Assembly: GCF_000520015.2 (NCBI RefSeq)
Contig: NZ_CP007044.2
Location: 2,976,001 to 3,040,000 of the forward strand
Direction of reading: 5' to 3'
DNA length: 64,000 nucleotides
Source of the DNA: Chania multitudinisentens RB-25
GTDB taxonomy: Bacteria; Pseudomonadota; Gammaproteobacteria; Enterobacterales; Enterobacteriaceae
The notes below the pieces were generated by a model. It made no database searches. It had not been told where the DNA came from and saw only the letters and a list, made by a program, of their open reading frames with translations. A program made the translations under genes and the position numbers. Shown piece after piece: positions 51,808 through 61,051 of this stretch (positions are counted from its first letter, which is position 1; each line of letters begins with the position of its first letter).

Positions 51808-53195
51808 TGCACCTGAATAATCACCTGCGCTGTCGCGCTCACTTTACCCGCAGTCACCGTCTTGCCCGGCAGGGCTTTTAGCGTGGCATTAAGGCTCTTA
51901 GTATAGGCAGTGACACCGCTGACGACACTCCCTGCGGTAGCATCGGTCAATACCGGATACCAGCCCGCATTGTTACCACCCAGCGCTGAGCCACTCAAGG
52001 TACTGAGTAAGTTTATTACCGTGCCGTTAGTACGTGAAATTTGAATCCCCACGCCAGTGGCGATGTTGGGGTCAGTGCCATAACCGTCTGACAGCAAATA
52101 GCTGACGCCAGAACCGGCGGTACCAAACCCGGCAGCGACCGCAGCTGCGGCGTTGGCGGGTTGAACCAAGATCCCCATGGCGGTCTGATTGGCCGCGACA
52201 CCGCTGGCAATGGCCGTTACACCGGTGCTGGCTGGCGCTCCGGTCTGGCAACTAAATTGAATGGTGATCTGCATCTGGCGTGTGACTCCAGAATTGAGTT
52301 CCGCCACGGTAATGCGTGGGAAAACAACCGTGGGCGTCACGTTAGTGACCGAACAGGTGGCTGAACGGCGGGTATAAATGCGGTTATACAGGTTAGACAC
52401 ACCTGGCCATTGATCGTACCAGCCGTTGTAGTTATAGGCCGAATCTGCACCAACGGTGAGATTGGCCGCGTTTGTACTGCTTTTAAAGGCGATGTAGGTG
52501 GCAGGTTGTGACTCTGGGTAAATCCCCGCGGCTGTCTGCGGGCCATTAGCACTGGTGAGCCTGAATAATTCTATTTTAGTATCGCTGAAATTCTTGGCTT
52601 TGACCAATATCCACCCTCGCGAGTCAGTATCCAGATTGGTCAGCGGGCGGGCCTTCCAGTAGCGGGAGTAGTATTCGCCAGTGACCAGATTGGTCGCCCG
52701 CAGGGCCATGCCGTTGACATAGGTCCGGTAAGATTCCGGTAACCCATAGGCAGAGCCCACCTCATACATCCCCGCATTGGCGGAGTCACCGTTGGTGGCG
52801 TAATATTCGTACAGTTTACCGGCTTCATCAGCGGTGCAGCGAAACAGGATCTGGTCAGGAGTATAGGTTGCCGAGCCGGCTTGGAGAAAGCTGACGATGC
52901 CGCTGGCAATCAAGGTGCCATTGGGTTGGAAGGTGGTGTTGTTGATATTCACCACCGTGGGTAAGGTGCCCGCGGAGCCTGTCGTGTCACCAGCTCCACC
53001 CCAAGCCGCTGCTGTACCTCTACCCGCCTCAGTATAATAGTTTGAGGTGGGCGTATTGTTGATAGCAATGATTCTGTAGCATGCCGCCCAGCTAGGCATT
53101 GCCAGCGTCATGCCAGCCAGCGCCAGTAATGCAGCAGAAAAGGTTTTGCGCAGGGTTATCTCACGTTTTGCTTTGAGCATCAGTTGCTGTTGCAT
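51804..53195 (-). CDS. Fimbrial tip adhesin (two-domain)
   Basis: 463 residues from ATG at 53195, chosen because GGAG lies 5 bases upstream; it overlaps the usher end by 16 bases. Signal peptide ending near PSWA-ACYR. An N-terminal ~290-residue domain, unlike the pilins, is the probable receptor-binding (lectin) part; from CSVTNVTPTVVFPRITV to the end is a pilin-like domain with the usual paired cysteines (CSVT, FSCQTG) and a beta-strand end (KVSATAQVIIQVQ). The receptor is unknown. Only this operon has an adhesin. Confidence 0.88.
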   Translation of the reverse strand: MQQQLMLKAKREITLRKTFSAALLALAGMTLAMPSWAACYRIIAINNTPTSNYYTEAGRGTAAAWGGAGDTTGSAGTLPTVVNINNTTFQPNGTLIASGIVSFLQAGSATYTPDQILFRCTADEAGKLYEYYATNGDSANAGMYEVGSAYGLPESYRTYVNGMALRATNLVTGEYYSRYWKARPLTNLDTDSRGWILVKAKNFSDTKIELFRLTSANGPQTAAGIYPESQPATYIAFKSSTNAANLTVGADSAYNYNGWYDQWPGVSNLYNRIYTRRSATCSVTNVTPTVVFPRITVAELNSGVTRQMQITIQFSCQTGAPASTGVTAIASGVAANQTAMGILVQPANAAAAVAAGFGTAGSGVSYLLSDGYGTDPNIATGVGIQISRTNGTVINLLSTLSGSALGGNNAGWYPVLTDATAGSVVSGVTAYTKSLNATLKALPGKTVTAGKVSATAQVIIQVQ

Positions 53196-55735
53196 GCTAA
53201 CTCCAGACGATACAATGACTGTTTCATGTCCTGACCCTGTAAATCGTAATTCAGGGTACACTGCTCATTAGCAGATTCGCCCCATTTCACCCGCAGTTTT
53301 CCTTGTTTGCCGGAGGCGCGGGCGTAGATCTGGTTGCCTTGGCCGACCAGACCGATGACGGTGTTATTGCTGTCATATACGTTGCTACCCAGTGGTAAAC
53401 TGCCACTTTGTGGGACAAGCAGTTTGATCAGCAGTGGATAACCCTCCAGCGTTTTGAAGCGGACTTTAACCGCTGAGCCAGCATAAGGCGCTATGCGTTG
53501 CTGGTTCTCGGTCAGTTCAGTATTGGTGTTCTCGATCCCTTTGGCATCCAGACTGATGTCGTTGTAACGATAAGGCACCAGTGAAGGAACAATGGCATAG
53601 CCGAAGTTATTGATCCTTGCTCCCATACCGTTCATCACTTCTGCGCCTTTTACCCCATCAGCTTCGACCAAGGCAAAGGTATCGCTCAAATAAGGGCCGA
53701 ACGTCACACCACCGCTGTGCAAAACCGCGGCCCCACGTGCACTGGCTCCCCCTTGGGTATAATTCTTGCCCTGCGAGAAGCTGCCACTGACGGTGGCCAT
53801 CGGCATCTGTTTAGTCAAGTTGGTTCCCAAACTGGCACCTGTACCACCGGAGTCGAAAGCACCATTAACAGTATAGCTCAGGCTTTGATCTTCCCCGAGA
53901 GTCCCGGCCAATGCGCTCTGGTAGCTGGTATTGCCGTTATCGCCGGTGGTATGGCTCACACCGGAGGACAGAATCGGTGAACGCGATCCTGCACCCAATG
54001 GGATGGAAAGCGAGAGCATGGCAATATTCTGCGTGTTGCCGCTGGAAAAACTTTCCGCTGACTGGACGCCGTAACGGGTTCTGCCGGTTTGCTGACGGCT
54101 GAGCGACAGGTTATAGCTGATATTGTTGTAACTGTGTGAATACGCCATCTGATACTGGGTATCGCGGCCACGCCCATTGCGATAGCCGCTGGTGGAGCCG
54201 GAAAAGTAAATCTGCCCATATTCACCCAGACTCTGGCTCACGGTAGCGACAAACTGGTTGCTTTGCTGGTAAGTGCTGGATGACCAGATGTTACTGTTGT
54301 CATGTGCATTACGTAGCCCCAAAACATCACTCAAATCGCGATATCCCTGTGTGGAATAACGGTAGCCAGCCAGTGCCAACGTGGTGGAAGTAGGAATAAA
54401 GGTGCGGCTGTAAGTGGTACCCAAACGCCAACCGTCCAGTGTATCGCCCCACATGTCAGCACGTGAATACACGGTATTAATACCCACAGCACCAAACTGA
54501 CTGGCCAATACGGCACCACCGAGCAGCGCCTGGTAGCCGTCAGAAACCCGTACACCGGTATTGACGGTGATGGCATTGGTCAAGCCAGCCTGATAGGTCA
54601 CATCGGCAAACGTCGCATCGCTGTTGCCAATGTTACGGACTTGCCCAGCAGCGACACTCAGGTTGGTATGACCAGGCCGCATGGAATCCGGTACGGCAGA
54701 AAACGGCACGGTAAAGGAAGAAACGCGCCCATCGGCTTCCAGTATTTCCACCACCAGGTCGCCCTGGAAACTGGTGGGATACAGGTCGTCAATCACAAAA
54801 GCACCGGGCGCAACGGTGGTTTGATAAATCTGCACACCGGATTGGCGCACGCTGACTTTGGCCGTGGTAGACGCCACGCCACGGATGGTGGGCGCATAGC
54901 CACGTTGTGATTCTGGCAGCATACGATCGTCGGTTTCAAACAGGATGCCACGGAAACCCAGGCTGCTGAACAGGGTGCCAGAGGTAAAGCTTTCACCCAA
55001 CGTCAATTGGCTGCCAATGGATGGCAGCGGGCGCTGTACATAGGTGCGTATAGAATTCCACTGGTTGCTACTGGTGCCTTTATCACTGTTATAACTGGTA
55101 TAACTTGACTGTTGGCGGAATTGCCACAGGCCAAGGTTGATACCCGAGTTCAGGCCCAGGTAAATCGAATCAGTGGTATTGCCCGATGCTTTAGTCCGGT
55201 AGTAGTTGGTATCGTAATTGGTAAATGCCACGGTTTCACCCGCAGATAAATCACTGTGCGGCACCGCACCGCGTGCTTCACGTTTCATCAACAGCTGCGG
55301 TACGGAAAGATCGAGGCGCAGGCGTGCAAAATCAAAACGGCTGGATGCCCCCTCAACCTGTTGTTCCAGGCTCTGGCAATGGGAGGCTTCCTTGGCTGTT
55401 TTTATTGCGCTGGGTAAAATACCGGCATCCAGCAAGCTTTCTGGTGATAGACAGGCAGAAACCTGCCCTTGTTCCGTGGTGGTGAACACCAGGGATTTCC
55501 GGGTAAAGAAATCACCATTGACGAAGATATCTACTTGATAAGTGCCTGGTTCAACGGCATTGGCCTGATTAAACCGCGCGATGCTGTTTTGTTCTTTGGC
55601 ACTGCCGACCAGCATGCTGTCATCGAACTCAAACTGGTTGTTGGTGGCTGCTGCGTAGGCTTGTGGTATCAGCAACCCCAACCAGAGTGCTAATGGCTTG
55701 AACCGTATCCCATTGATAGGTGAGTTGCCCAGCAT
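53180..55735 (-). CDS. Outer-membrane fimbrial usher (left operon)
   Basis: 851 residues from ATG at 55735 (AAAGGA 5 bases upstream; the ATG at 55792 has poor spacing). Signal peptide to PQAYA; N-terminal domain with FEFDDSMLVGSAKEQ; beta-barrel with plug; C-terminal domains with LEGYPLLIKLLVPQSGSLPLG and final WGESANEQCTLNYD. It exports and orders chaperone-bound subunits. Closely similar to the usher at 61052; a mid-gene block is nearly identical in DNA. Confidence 0.94.
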   Translation of the reverse strand: MLGNSPINGIRFKPLALWLGLLIPQAYAAATNNQFEFDDSMLVGSAKEQNSIARFNQANAVEPGTYQVDIFVNGDFFTRKSLVFTTTEQGQVSACLSPESLLDAGILPSAIKTAKEASHCQSLEQQVEGASSRFDFARLRLDLSVPQLLMKREARGAVPHSDLSAGETVAFTNYDTNYYRTKASGNTTDSIYLGLNSGINLGLWQFRQQSSYTSYNSDKGTSSNQWNSIRTYVQRPLPSIGSQLTLGESFTSGTLFSSLGFRGILFETDDRMLPESQRGYAPTIRGVASTTAKVSVRQSGVQIYQTTVAPGAFVIDDLYPTSFQGDLVVEILEADGRVSSFTVPFSAVPDSMRPGHTNLSVAAGQVRNIGNSDATFADVTYQAGLTNAITVNTGVRVSDGYQALLGGAVLASQFGAVGINTVYSRADMWGDTLDGWRLGTTYSRTFIPTSTTLALAGYRYSTQGYRDLSDVLGLRNAHDNSNIWSSSTYQQSNQFVATVSQSLGEYGQIYFSGSTSGYRNGRGRDTQYQMAYSHSYNNISYNLSLSRQQTGRTRYGVQSAESFSSGNTQNIAMLSLSIPLGAGSRSPILSSGVSHTTGDNGNTSYQSALAGTLGEDQSLSYTVNGAFDSGGTGASLGTNLTKQMPMATVSGSFSQGKNYTQGGASARGAAVLHSGGVTFGPYLSDTFALVEADGVKGAEVMNGMGARINNFGYAIVPSLVPYRYNDISLDAKGIENTNTELTENQQRIAPYAGSAVKVRFKTLEGYPLLIKLLVPQSGSLPLGSNVYDSNNTVIGLVGQGNQIYARASGKQGKLRVKWGESANEQCTLNYDLQGQDMKQSLYRLELACNSN

Positions 55736-55847
55736 GACTTTCCTTTGGCGAATATTGGAATAGCGTGGGGAAATGGTTATTTTTGTGTGCATGCCTTTAA
55801 TCCCTTAAACGCAAAATCCAGGGTACTAATGAACGAATACGGTTTTT

Positions 55848-56588
55848 TCAGTTCAGTCGAGTTTCGAGGCTGGTATGGCCGCCATAATCATTGACCAAGG
55901 TAAATTTGATCTTCTGTGCACCAGCAGGGAGTTGGGCATTTTTTTCTAATTTCCAACTGGCCTGAGATTTTGGTGCCACCATGCCAACCTCAAATGGCAC
56001 TTCTTTATGGCCCACCACGGCGGCAGCTTTAATGAAGGAGGCGTGATAACCAGAGTTATTCGTTGCCGTTAACATCCATTGCCCACTTTGTTGTTTAAGC
56101 GAAAAACGCAACTGTTCAGCGACTTTTTCTGGGCTACCAACGATATTTTTAGGGCGATAGAAAATTTTGAGCCGGTTACGCAATACCACCAGCATCTGGT
56201 TTTCTGCATTGTTCGCTATATTTCTCGGTGGAATTTGTACACTGTTCAGATAAAACACTGATTCACGATCCTGTGGCAGATCCTTGCCGGTAAACATCAA
56301 ACGGATCGATTGACCGGTTTTCGGTTCAATACGAAACAATGTGGGGACGACGATAAAAGGCCCATCAGCATTGTCTGGCGTTGATGAGGGATTGTTAATG
56401 TCTGACCACATCTGCATGACATAAGGAATACTGTCATTATTAGTGAGCTGTATCGTCTGTGATTTTGTATCCGCCGGGTAAATGATTCTGGTGTTGAGCA
56501 TGACTACGCTGGCGGTCAGAGGAAGAGAAAACAACATTAAAAATGCGGAGATCGTGACGAGCACGGCCTCTGGATATCTGATTGTCAC
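55848..56588 (-). CDS. Fimbrial periplasmic chaperone (left operon)
   Basis: 246 residues; GTG start at 56588 with AGAGG about 10 bases upstream. Signal peptide, then VVMLNTRIIYPA (pocket Arg), PQDRESVFYLNSVQIPP and RNRLKIFYRP (pocket Lys), the PapD-type layout. Very similar to the chaperone at 60259 (same order of motifs, mostly conservative changes). Lies between major pilin and usher. Confidence 0.93.
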   Translation of the reverse strand: MTIRYPEAVLVTISAFLMLFSLPLTASVVMLNTRIIYPADTKSQTIQLTNNDSIPYVMQMWSDINNPSSTPDNADGPFIVVPTLFRIEPKTGQSIRLMFTGKDLPQDRESVFYLNSVQIPPRNIANNAENQMLVVLRNRLKIFYRPKNIVGSPEKVAEQLRFSLKQQSGQWMLTATNNSGYHASFIKAAAVVGHKEVPFEVGMVAPKSQASWKLEKNAQLPAGAQKIKFTLVNDYGGHTSLETRLN

Positions 56589-56610
56589 AACGAAGTATCC
56601 TCTCGGAATC

Positions 56611-56637
56611 CCCCTTCCACCGTAGTGGTGGAAGGGG
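56611..56637. promoter_or_regulatory. Stem-loop between pilin and chaperone genes (left operon)
   Basis: Perfect 11-bp stem, CCCCTTCCACC / GGTGGAAGGGG, 5-base loop, 8 bases after the pilin stop and before the chaperone. It lacks a T-run; it probably limits readthrough or stabilises pilin mRNA so pilin exceeds chaperone. A related stem-loop is at 60201-60226. Confidence 0.7.
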
Positions 56638-56644
56638 ACACATC

Positions 56645-57172
56645 TTACTGGTAAGACACAGAGTACTGCACGCTACCCAGTACAGAACCTGGGGTCGCTG
56701 TACCTTCAGAGTAATATTCCACCGCAAAATCATGCGAGGCAGAGGTGGCGTTGGCTGCCAGAGACAGGCCCGCAGCACCGGTTTGGCCGGTCAGATCCAG
56801 CGGAGTGGTTGGCGCTAATGGATCAACCAGTTGCAGAGAGACGTTGCTGGCAGTCCCGGTGTTGCCCATGCGGCCATTGGCGGTCAGGTTGTTGCCGACA
56901 AATACGGTTTTAATCGCGGTGGCGCTGGCAGAAGCGGTACACCCGGTCAGGCCGATGGTGAAAGGGGTTTGCCCCGCTGTTGCACCCGGTGTAGCCAGTG
57001 TAGTGCTAGAAACCGTTGGCAGCAGGATCAATGGTGTTGAAGCGTTACCGTTGATGCTAACGTCACAGGTTTGATCGGCGACTTCGCCCTGGAATTTAAT
57101 GGTGTTATCAGCCAATGCTGTGGTAGATAAGGCCAGGCCAGCAAACATAATCGCAACTTTGTTCATTTTCAT
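56645..57172 (-). CDS. Major fimbrial pilin (left operon)
   Basis: 175 residues: signal peptide MKMNKVAIMFAGLALSTTALA, mature DNTIKFQGEVADQTCDVSI with a Cys pair (TCDVSI, LTGCTAS) and the beta-strand end VQYSVSYQ with penultimate Tyr, as in type-1-like pilins. The protein is identical to that at 58909-59436 on the opposite strand. GGGAAATATTTAGC precedes ATG, unlike the other copies. Confidence 0.95.
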   Translation of the reverse strand: MKMNKVAIMFAGLALSTTALADNTIKFQGEVADQTCDVSINGNASTPLILLPTVSSTTLATPGATAGQTPFTIGLTGCTASASATAIKTVFVGNNLTANGRMGNTGTASNVSLQLVDPLAPTTPLDLTGQTGAAGLSLAANATSASHDFAVEYYSEGTATPGSVLGSVQYSVSYQ

Positions 57173-58695
57173 GCTAAATATTTCCCTTGGTGTTAAGTCT
57201 CGGCGAATGATTTATTCCGCCAAAATTTCCTGTTGTTTACAGTACGAGTTTTCTATTGACCTGGTTCTCGGAATGTTCGCGGTGTTTTAATCAACACTAA
57301 CGCGGCACATGTATCTTAATTAAGAAAGATCCGGCAACACTGTCTTGGTGTGTGTTAAGCAATCAATCTTTAAAATGCGTTCAATGCGTTTTATTGATTG
57401 GATGACTTTCGACGAGAGATATCCTACATGGATAGGATTTTTCTGACATCATTAACTGTTAAATGTGAAATGTTAAGTTTAATGTTCTGATATTAAGTTT
57501 TTTAATGGTGATATTAATGTGATTGTACTGGTACAGCTTGTTGGCTAGGATGTTTCTCTAAGCTATTTCCTAATTTTCTCTCTAGGATTAGTCTTTTTTC
57601 TCAGGAACTGGCTGGTCAAGATGAAGTGTTTGGCTGGCAATATTGCCAGAGACTCTAAAATTTTTTGCCACCGTTTAAAAAATACCTGTTAAGAAAAACG
57701 TCAAGCCACCCAGTTTGGCTGGTTGATGTCATCCAGCGATAGTGAATACGGCGATAAATGAGTGAGCTCTCAACCAAAGGAGACTCACCTGACAAAATGA
57801 TCAGCCACGAAAAGTAAAACTTGCACCCAAACTTCCCCCGTTTTTCATACCAAAGCGGTAGAGCTTGCAGAACGTACTGCCATAGCCGTGACCATTCGCC
57901 AACGCCATAATCGGTATGAATCGCCGATTTATATCTGGTGTAGCAAATTGCAACCCCCCATATTTGTCATCTGGCCGCGAGCAGGAAATGTCTTTCGTTC
58001 AAAAACCAGCGCTTTGCTTAGCCGTCTATCCATAGTGTGGGTGAGAGCGGTTATCCCAGTATCAGAAGATCTGTATTGAACACCAACGCCGCAGCTTACA
58101 TGTGTTTTATACAGCGCATTTGCCCAAAAAGGATTTTTGCTTAAGCCTGACTAGACTCATCTGCTGGCTTCAGGCTGCAATTGAGACCTCCTTTCCTTTA
58201 TATACCTTAACGCCAATAGGGTTCTTTTTGGTGCGGGATTGCCGCTACGTGCTTTAAGTGAACGGTGTCATCTATCAGTGATGCCAACATTTCCTAGGTT
58301 CAAACAGTTTTTACACCGATGAGAAAAGAATAGCGTTAACGAACTGAGGGGGAGGCCATGTCTGGCTGGGATAAGATCGATAATGTACGGAATAGTGTGC
58401 GGCAGAATGAGAGTAGTTTTCGATTGAATGTACAGGATGACTGTGCAAAACATCTCTTGGATGCTCAATACGGGTTGCTTTGAGCATTTCCTATCAGTTT
58501 TTAAGTCTATTCCTAGTTAATATTATTAAGAATTTTCTTGGATAATCATATTACCCGGGTATCCTTTTTGGTGTTTTTGAATTAATTTAAGGATTAAAAA
58601 CATTAAAACTAGATTTTTATTCTTAATATTTTCCATTTAATAGTTAATGATTCTATTTTAGGAATATTCGTGTAGGATGATTCTCGTCAAGTCGG
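57173..58695. other. Intergenic region between divergent fimbrial operons
   Basis: About 1.5 kb, no convincing gene. Short open stretches (e.g. 57888-58079) have no recognisable motifs. It is AT-rich at both ends. I see no invertase gene and no clear fimS-type inverted repeats, but the flanking identical pilin genes form a long inverted repeat around it. Confidence 0.5.
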
Positions 58696-58749
58696 GCTAA
58701 TCAATAAACGCATTTAGTGCATTTTCAGGGGTTGGCTGGTTGGCACATG
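58696..58749 (+). repeat. Pilin upstream repeat, copy 1
   Basis: 54 bases (GCTAATCAATAAACGCATTT... to GGCACATG) matching 59459-59512 with about ten changes, each roughly 150-210 bases before a pilin ATG. Includes a dyad (GCATTTAGTGC). May hold a shared regulatory site. Confidence 0.6.
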
Positions 58750-58908
58750 ATCGGTGAGTTCAGAGCTTCTTGTGATAGCAAAGCTTCTTACTTAAGAAGC
58801 CATCTGAGAATAGGCCGATACACAGGACGTATTAACGTTGCCCTCGGGGAATGAGAACACAGAGTGGTTCGTTCACCCTACTACTGAATATGAAGGAAAG
58901 TACAGAGT

Positions 58909-59436
58909 ATGAAAATGAACAAAGTTGCGATTATGTTTGCTGGCCTGGCCTTATCTACCACAGCATTGGCTGATAACACCATTAAATTCCAGGGCGAAGT
59001 CGCCGATCAAACCTGTGACGTTAGCATCAACGGTAACGCTTCAACACCATTGATCCTGCTGCCAACGGTTTCTAGCACTACGCTGGCTACACCGGGTGCA
59101 ACAGCGGGGCAAACCCCTTTCACCATCGGCCTGACCGGGTGTACCGCTTCTGCCAGCGCCACCGCGATTAAAACCGTATTTGTCGGCAACAACCTGACCG
59201 CCAATGGCCGCATGGGCAACACCGGGACTGCCAGCAACGTCTCTCTGCAACTGGTTGATCCATTAGCGCCAACCACTCCGCTGGATCTGACCGGCCAAAC
59301 CGGTGCTGCGGGCCTGTCTCTGGCAGCCAACGCCACCTCTGCCTCGCATGATTTTGCGGTGGAATATTACTCTGAAGGTACAGCGACCCCAGGTTCTGTG
59401 CTGGGTAGCGTGCAGTACTCTGTGTCTTACCAATAA
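58909..59436 (+). CDS. Major fimbrial pilin (right operon, first copy)
   Basis: Same 175-residue protein as at 56645-57172, inverted; the DNA is almost identical from ATG to stop, while flanks differ. GAAGGAAAG precedes ATG. Features as for the left copy (signal peptide to ALA, Cys pair, VQYSVSYQ end). Followed by a second pilin gene 228 bases on. Either copy could serve either usher. Confidence 0.95.
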   Translation: MKMNKVAIMFAGLALSTTALADNTIKFQGEVADQTCDVSINGNASTPLILLPTVSSTTLATPGATAGQTPFTIGLTGCTASASATAIKTVFVGNNLTANGRMGNTGTASNVSLQLVDPLAPTTPLDLTGQTGAAGLSLAANATSASHDFAVEYYSEGTATPGSVLGSVQYSVSYQ

Positions 59437-59458
59437 TCAATAACTCGCCATTGAGTGA

Positions 59459-59512
59459 GCTAATCAATCAATACATTTAACGTATTTTCAGGGATTAGCG
59501 GGTTGGTACATG
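59459..59512 (+). repeat. Pilin upstream repeat, copy 2
   Basis: Partner of 58696-58749; the unit pilin plus upstream region appears to have been tandemly duplicated, followed by divergence of the leader. Confidence 0.6.
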
Positions 59513-59664
59513 CACGGCATATTTAAATTTTTCTAGTGACCGGAAGAAATCTCTCTCCGGTTGATCAATAAAATCAATAGAGAACGTATTAGCGTTGTCG
59601 TAGCGAATTAAGAACACTGAGTTAAGCAATTCGCCTATACTGAATTTGAAGGTAAATACAGAGT

Positions 59665-60192
59665 ATGAAAATGAACAAAGTTGCACTGATGGTTGTTGGT
59701 CTGGTTTTGTCTACCGCTGCATTGGCTGATAACACCATTAAATTCCAGGGCGAAGTCGCCGATCAAACCTGTGACGTTAGCATCAACGGTAACGCTTCAA
59801 CACCATTGATCCTGCTGCCAACGGTTTCTAGCACTACGCTGGCTACACCAGGTGCAACAGCCGGGCAAACGCCTTTTACCATCGGCCTGACCGGTTGCAC
59901 TGCTTCTGCCAGCGCCACCGCGATTAAAACCGTATTTGTCGGTAACAACCTGACCGCCAATGGCCGCATGGGCAACACCGGGACTGCCAGCAACGTCTCT
60001 CTGCAACTGGTTGATCCTTCAGCCCCAGCTATCCCGCTGGATCTGACTGGCCAAACTGGTGCTGCGGGCCTGTCTCTGGCAGCCAACGCTACTTCTGCGT
60101 CACATGATTTTGCGGTGGAATATTACTCTGAAGGTACAGCGACCCCAGGTTCTGTGCTGGGTAGCGTGCAGTACTCTGTGTCTTACCAGTAA
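59665..60192 (+). CDS. Major fimbrial pilin (right operon, second copy)
   Basis: 175 residues. The mature part differs from the other two only at a few sites (VDPSAPAIPLDL versus VDPLAPTTPLDL), whereas the signal peptide is clearly changed (MKMNKVALMVVGLVLSTAALA). GAAGGTAAAT precedes ATG. The mosaic of near-identical mature region and distinct leader suggests gene conversion. Directly upstream of the right-operon chaperone. Confidence 0.95.
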   Translation: MKMNKVALMVVGLVLSTAALADNTIKFQGEVADQTCDVSINGNASTPLILLPTVSSTTLATPGATAGQTPFTIGLTGCTASASATAIKTVFVGNNLTANGRMGNTGTASNVSLQLVDPSAPAIPLDLTGQTGAAGLSLAANATSASHDFAVEYYSEGTATPGSVLGSVQYSVSYQ

Positions 60193-60200
60193 TAAAGCAT

Positions 60201-60226
60201 CCCCCTTCTGCTGTGGTGGAAGGGGG
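60201..60226 (+). promoter_or_regulatory. Stem-loop between pilin and chaperone genes (right operon)
   Basis: CCCCCTTC, 10-base loop, GAAGGGGG, 8 bases after the pilin stop; same place as the stem at 56611-56637, with changed loop. Conservation of place supports a role in differential expression. Confidence 0.65.
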
Positions 60227-60258
60227 CTTAGTAAGGGTATTAAGCGAGGATATTTAGT

Positions 60259-60999
60259 GTGAAAACCAAATGTTCCAATATCATAATTAGTGCTTTCTCC
60301 CTCCTATTCTTATTCATTTCTGAACATGCGCTAGCCAGCGTGGTAATGCTTAATACTCGGGTTATTTATCCGTCAGGTTCACAATCACAGACGGTACAAC
60401 TGACTAATAATGACAATATCCCCTATGTAGTGCAGATGTGGACAGACATTAACAATCCCTCATCAACACCAGACAACGCTGATGGGCCATTCGTCGTGGT
60501 GCCCGCATTATTCCGTGTCGAACCAAAAACCGGTCAGTCAGTTCGTTTGGTATTCACCGGTAAGGATCTGCCACAGGATCGCGAATCGGTATTTTTCCTC
60601 AATAGTGTACAAATTCCGCCTAAAAATGCGGCTGGAGCAGCAGAAAACCAGATGTTGGTGGTGCTGCGCAACCGGATAAAAATTTTTTACCGCCCAAAAG
60701 GGATTTCCGGTGGGCCGGAAAAAATCACTGAACAGCTCCGTTTCTCGCTAAAGCAGCAGGGTGGGCAATGGATGTTGACGGCAACTAACGACTCTGGTTA
60801 TTACGCTTCCTTCATTAAGGTTGCCGCCATGGTGGGTAATAAAGAAGTGCCTTTCAAAGCTGATATGGTGGCACCAAAATCTCAGGCTAGCTGGAAACTT
60901 GAGAAAGGTGCGTCATCGCCTGCTGGTGCACAGAAAGTGACATTTACTTTAGTCAATGATTACGGTGGGCATACCCGCGCCGAAGCCAGTTTGCAGTGA
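60259..60999 (+). CDS. Fimbrial periplasmic chaperone (right operon)
   Basis: 246 residues, GTG start at 60259 (GAGGA about 9 bases upstream). Signal peptide (FSLLFLFISEHALA), then SVVMLNTRVIYPSG (pocket Arg), PQDRESVFFLNSVQIPP, RNRIKIFYRPKG (pocket Lys). Close paralogue of the left-operon chaperone, including the C-terminal VNDYGGHT. Hands pilins to the usher that follows 52 bases later. Confidence 0.93.
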   Translation: MKTKCSNIIISAFSLLFLFISEHALASVVMLNTRVIYPSGSQSQTVQLTNNDNIPYVVQMWTDINNPSSTPDNADGPFVVVPALFRVEPKTGQSVRLVFTGKDLPQDRESVFFLNSVQIPPKNAAGAAENQMLVVLRNRIKIFYRPKGISGGPEKITEQLRFSLKQQGGQWMLTATNDSGYYASFIKVAAMVGNKEVPFKADMVAPKSQASWKLEKGASSPAGAQKVTFTLVNDYGGHTRAEASLQ

Positions 61000-61051
61000 G
61001 CAGGGCGTTTTATTCGCAGCGGTCAGTATCCCTCAGTTAAGGGACTGAAAA

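Noticed and set aside
54641..54910. 89-residue frame antisense to the left usher (and 61922-62164 antisense to the right usher)
   Set aside because: Shadow frames in the conserved usher block, without independent evidence.
56745..57074. 109-residue frames antisense to the pilins (also 59007-59336, 59763-60086)
   Set aside because: Mirror images of pilin codons; conserved only because the pilins are identical.
57173..58695. fimS-like invertible promoter between the fimbrial operons
   Set aside because: No short inverted repeats of recombinase type or recombinase gene seen; only the pilin genes themselves are inverted repeats.
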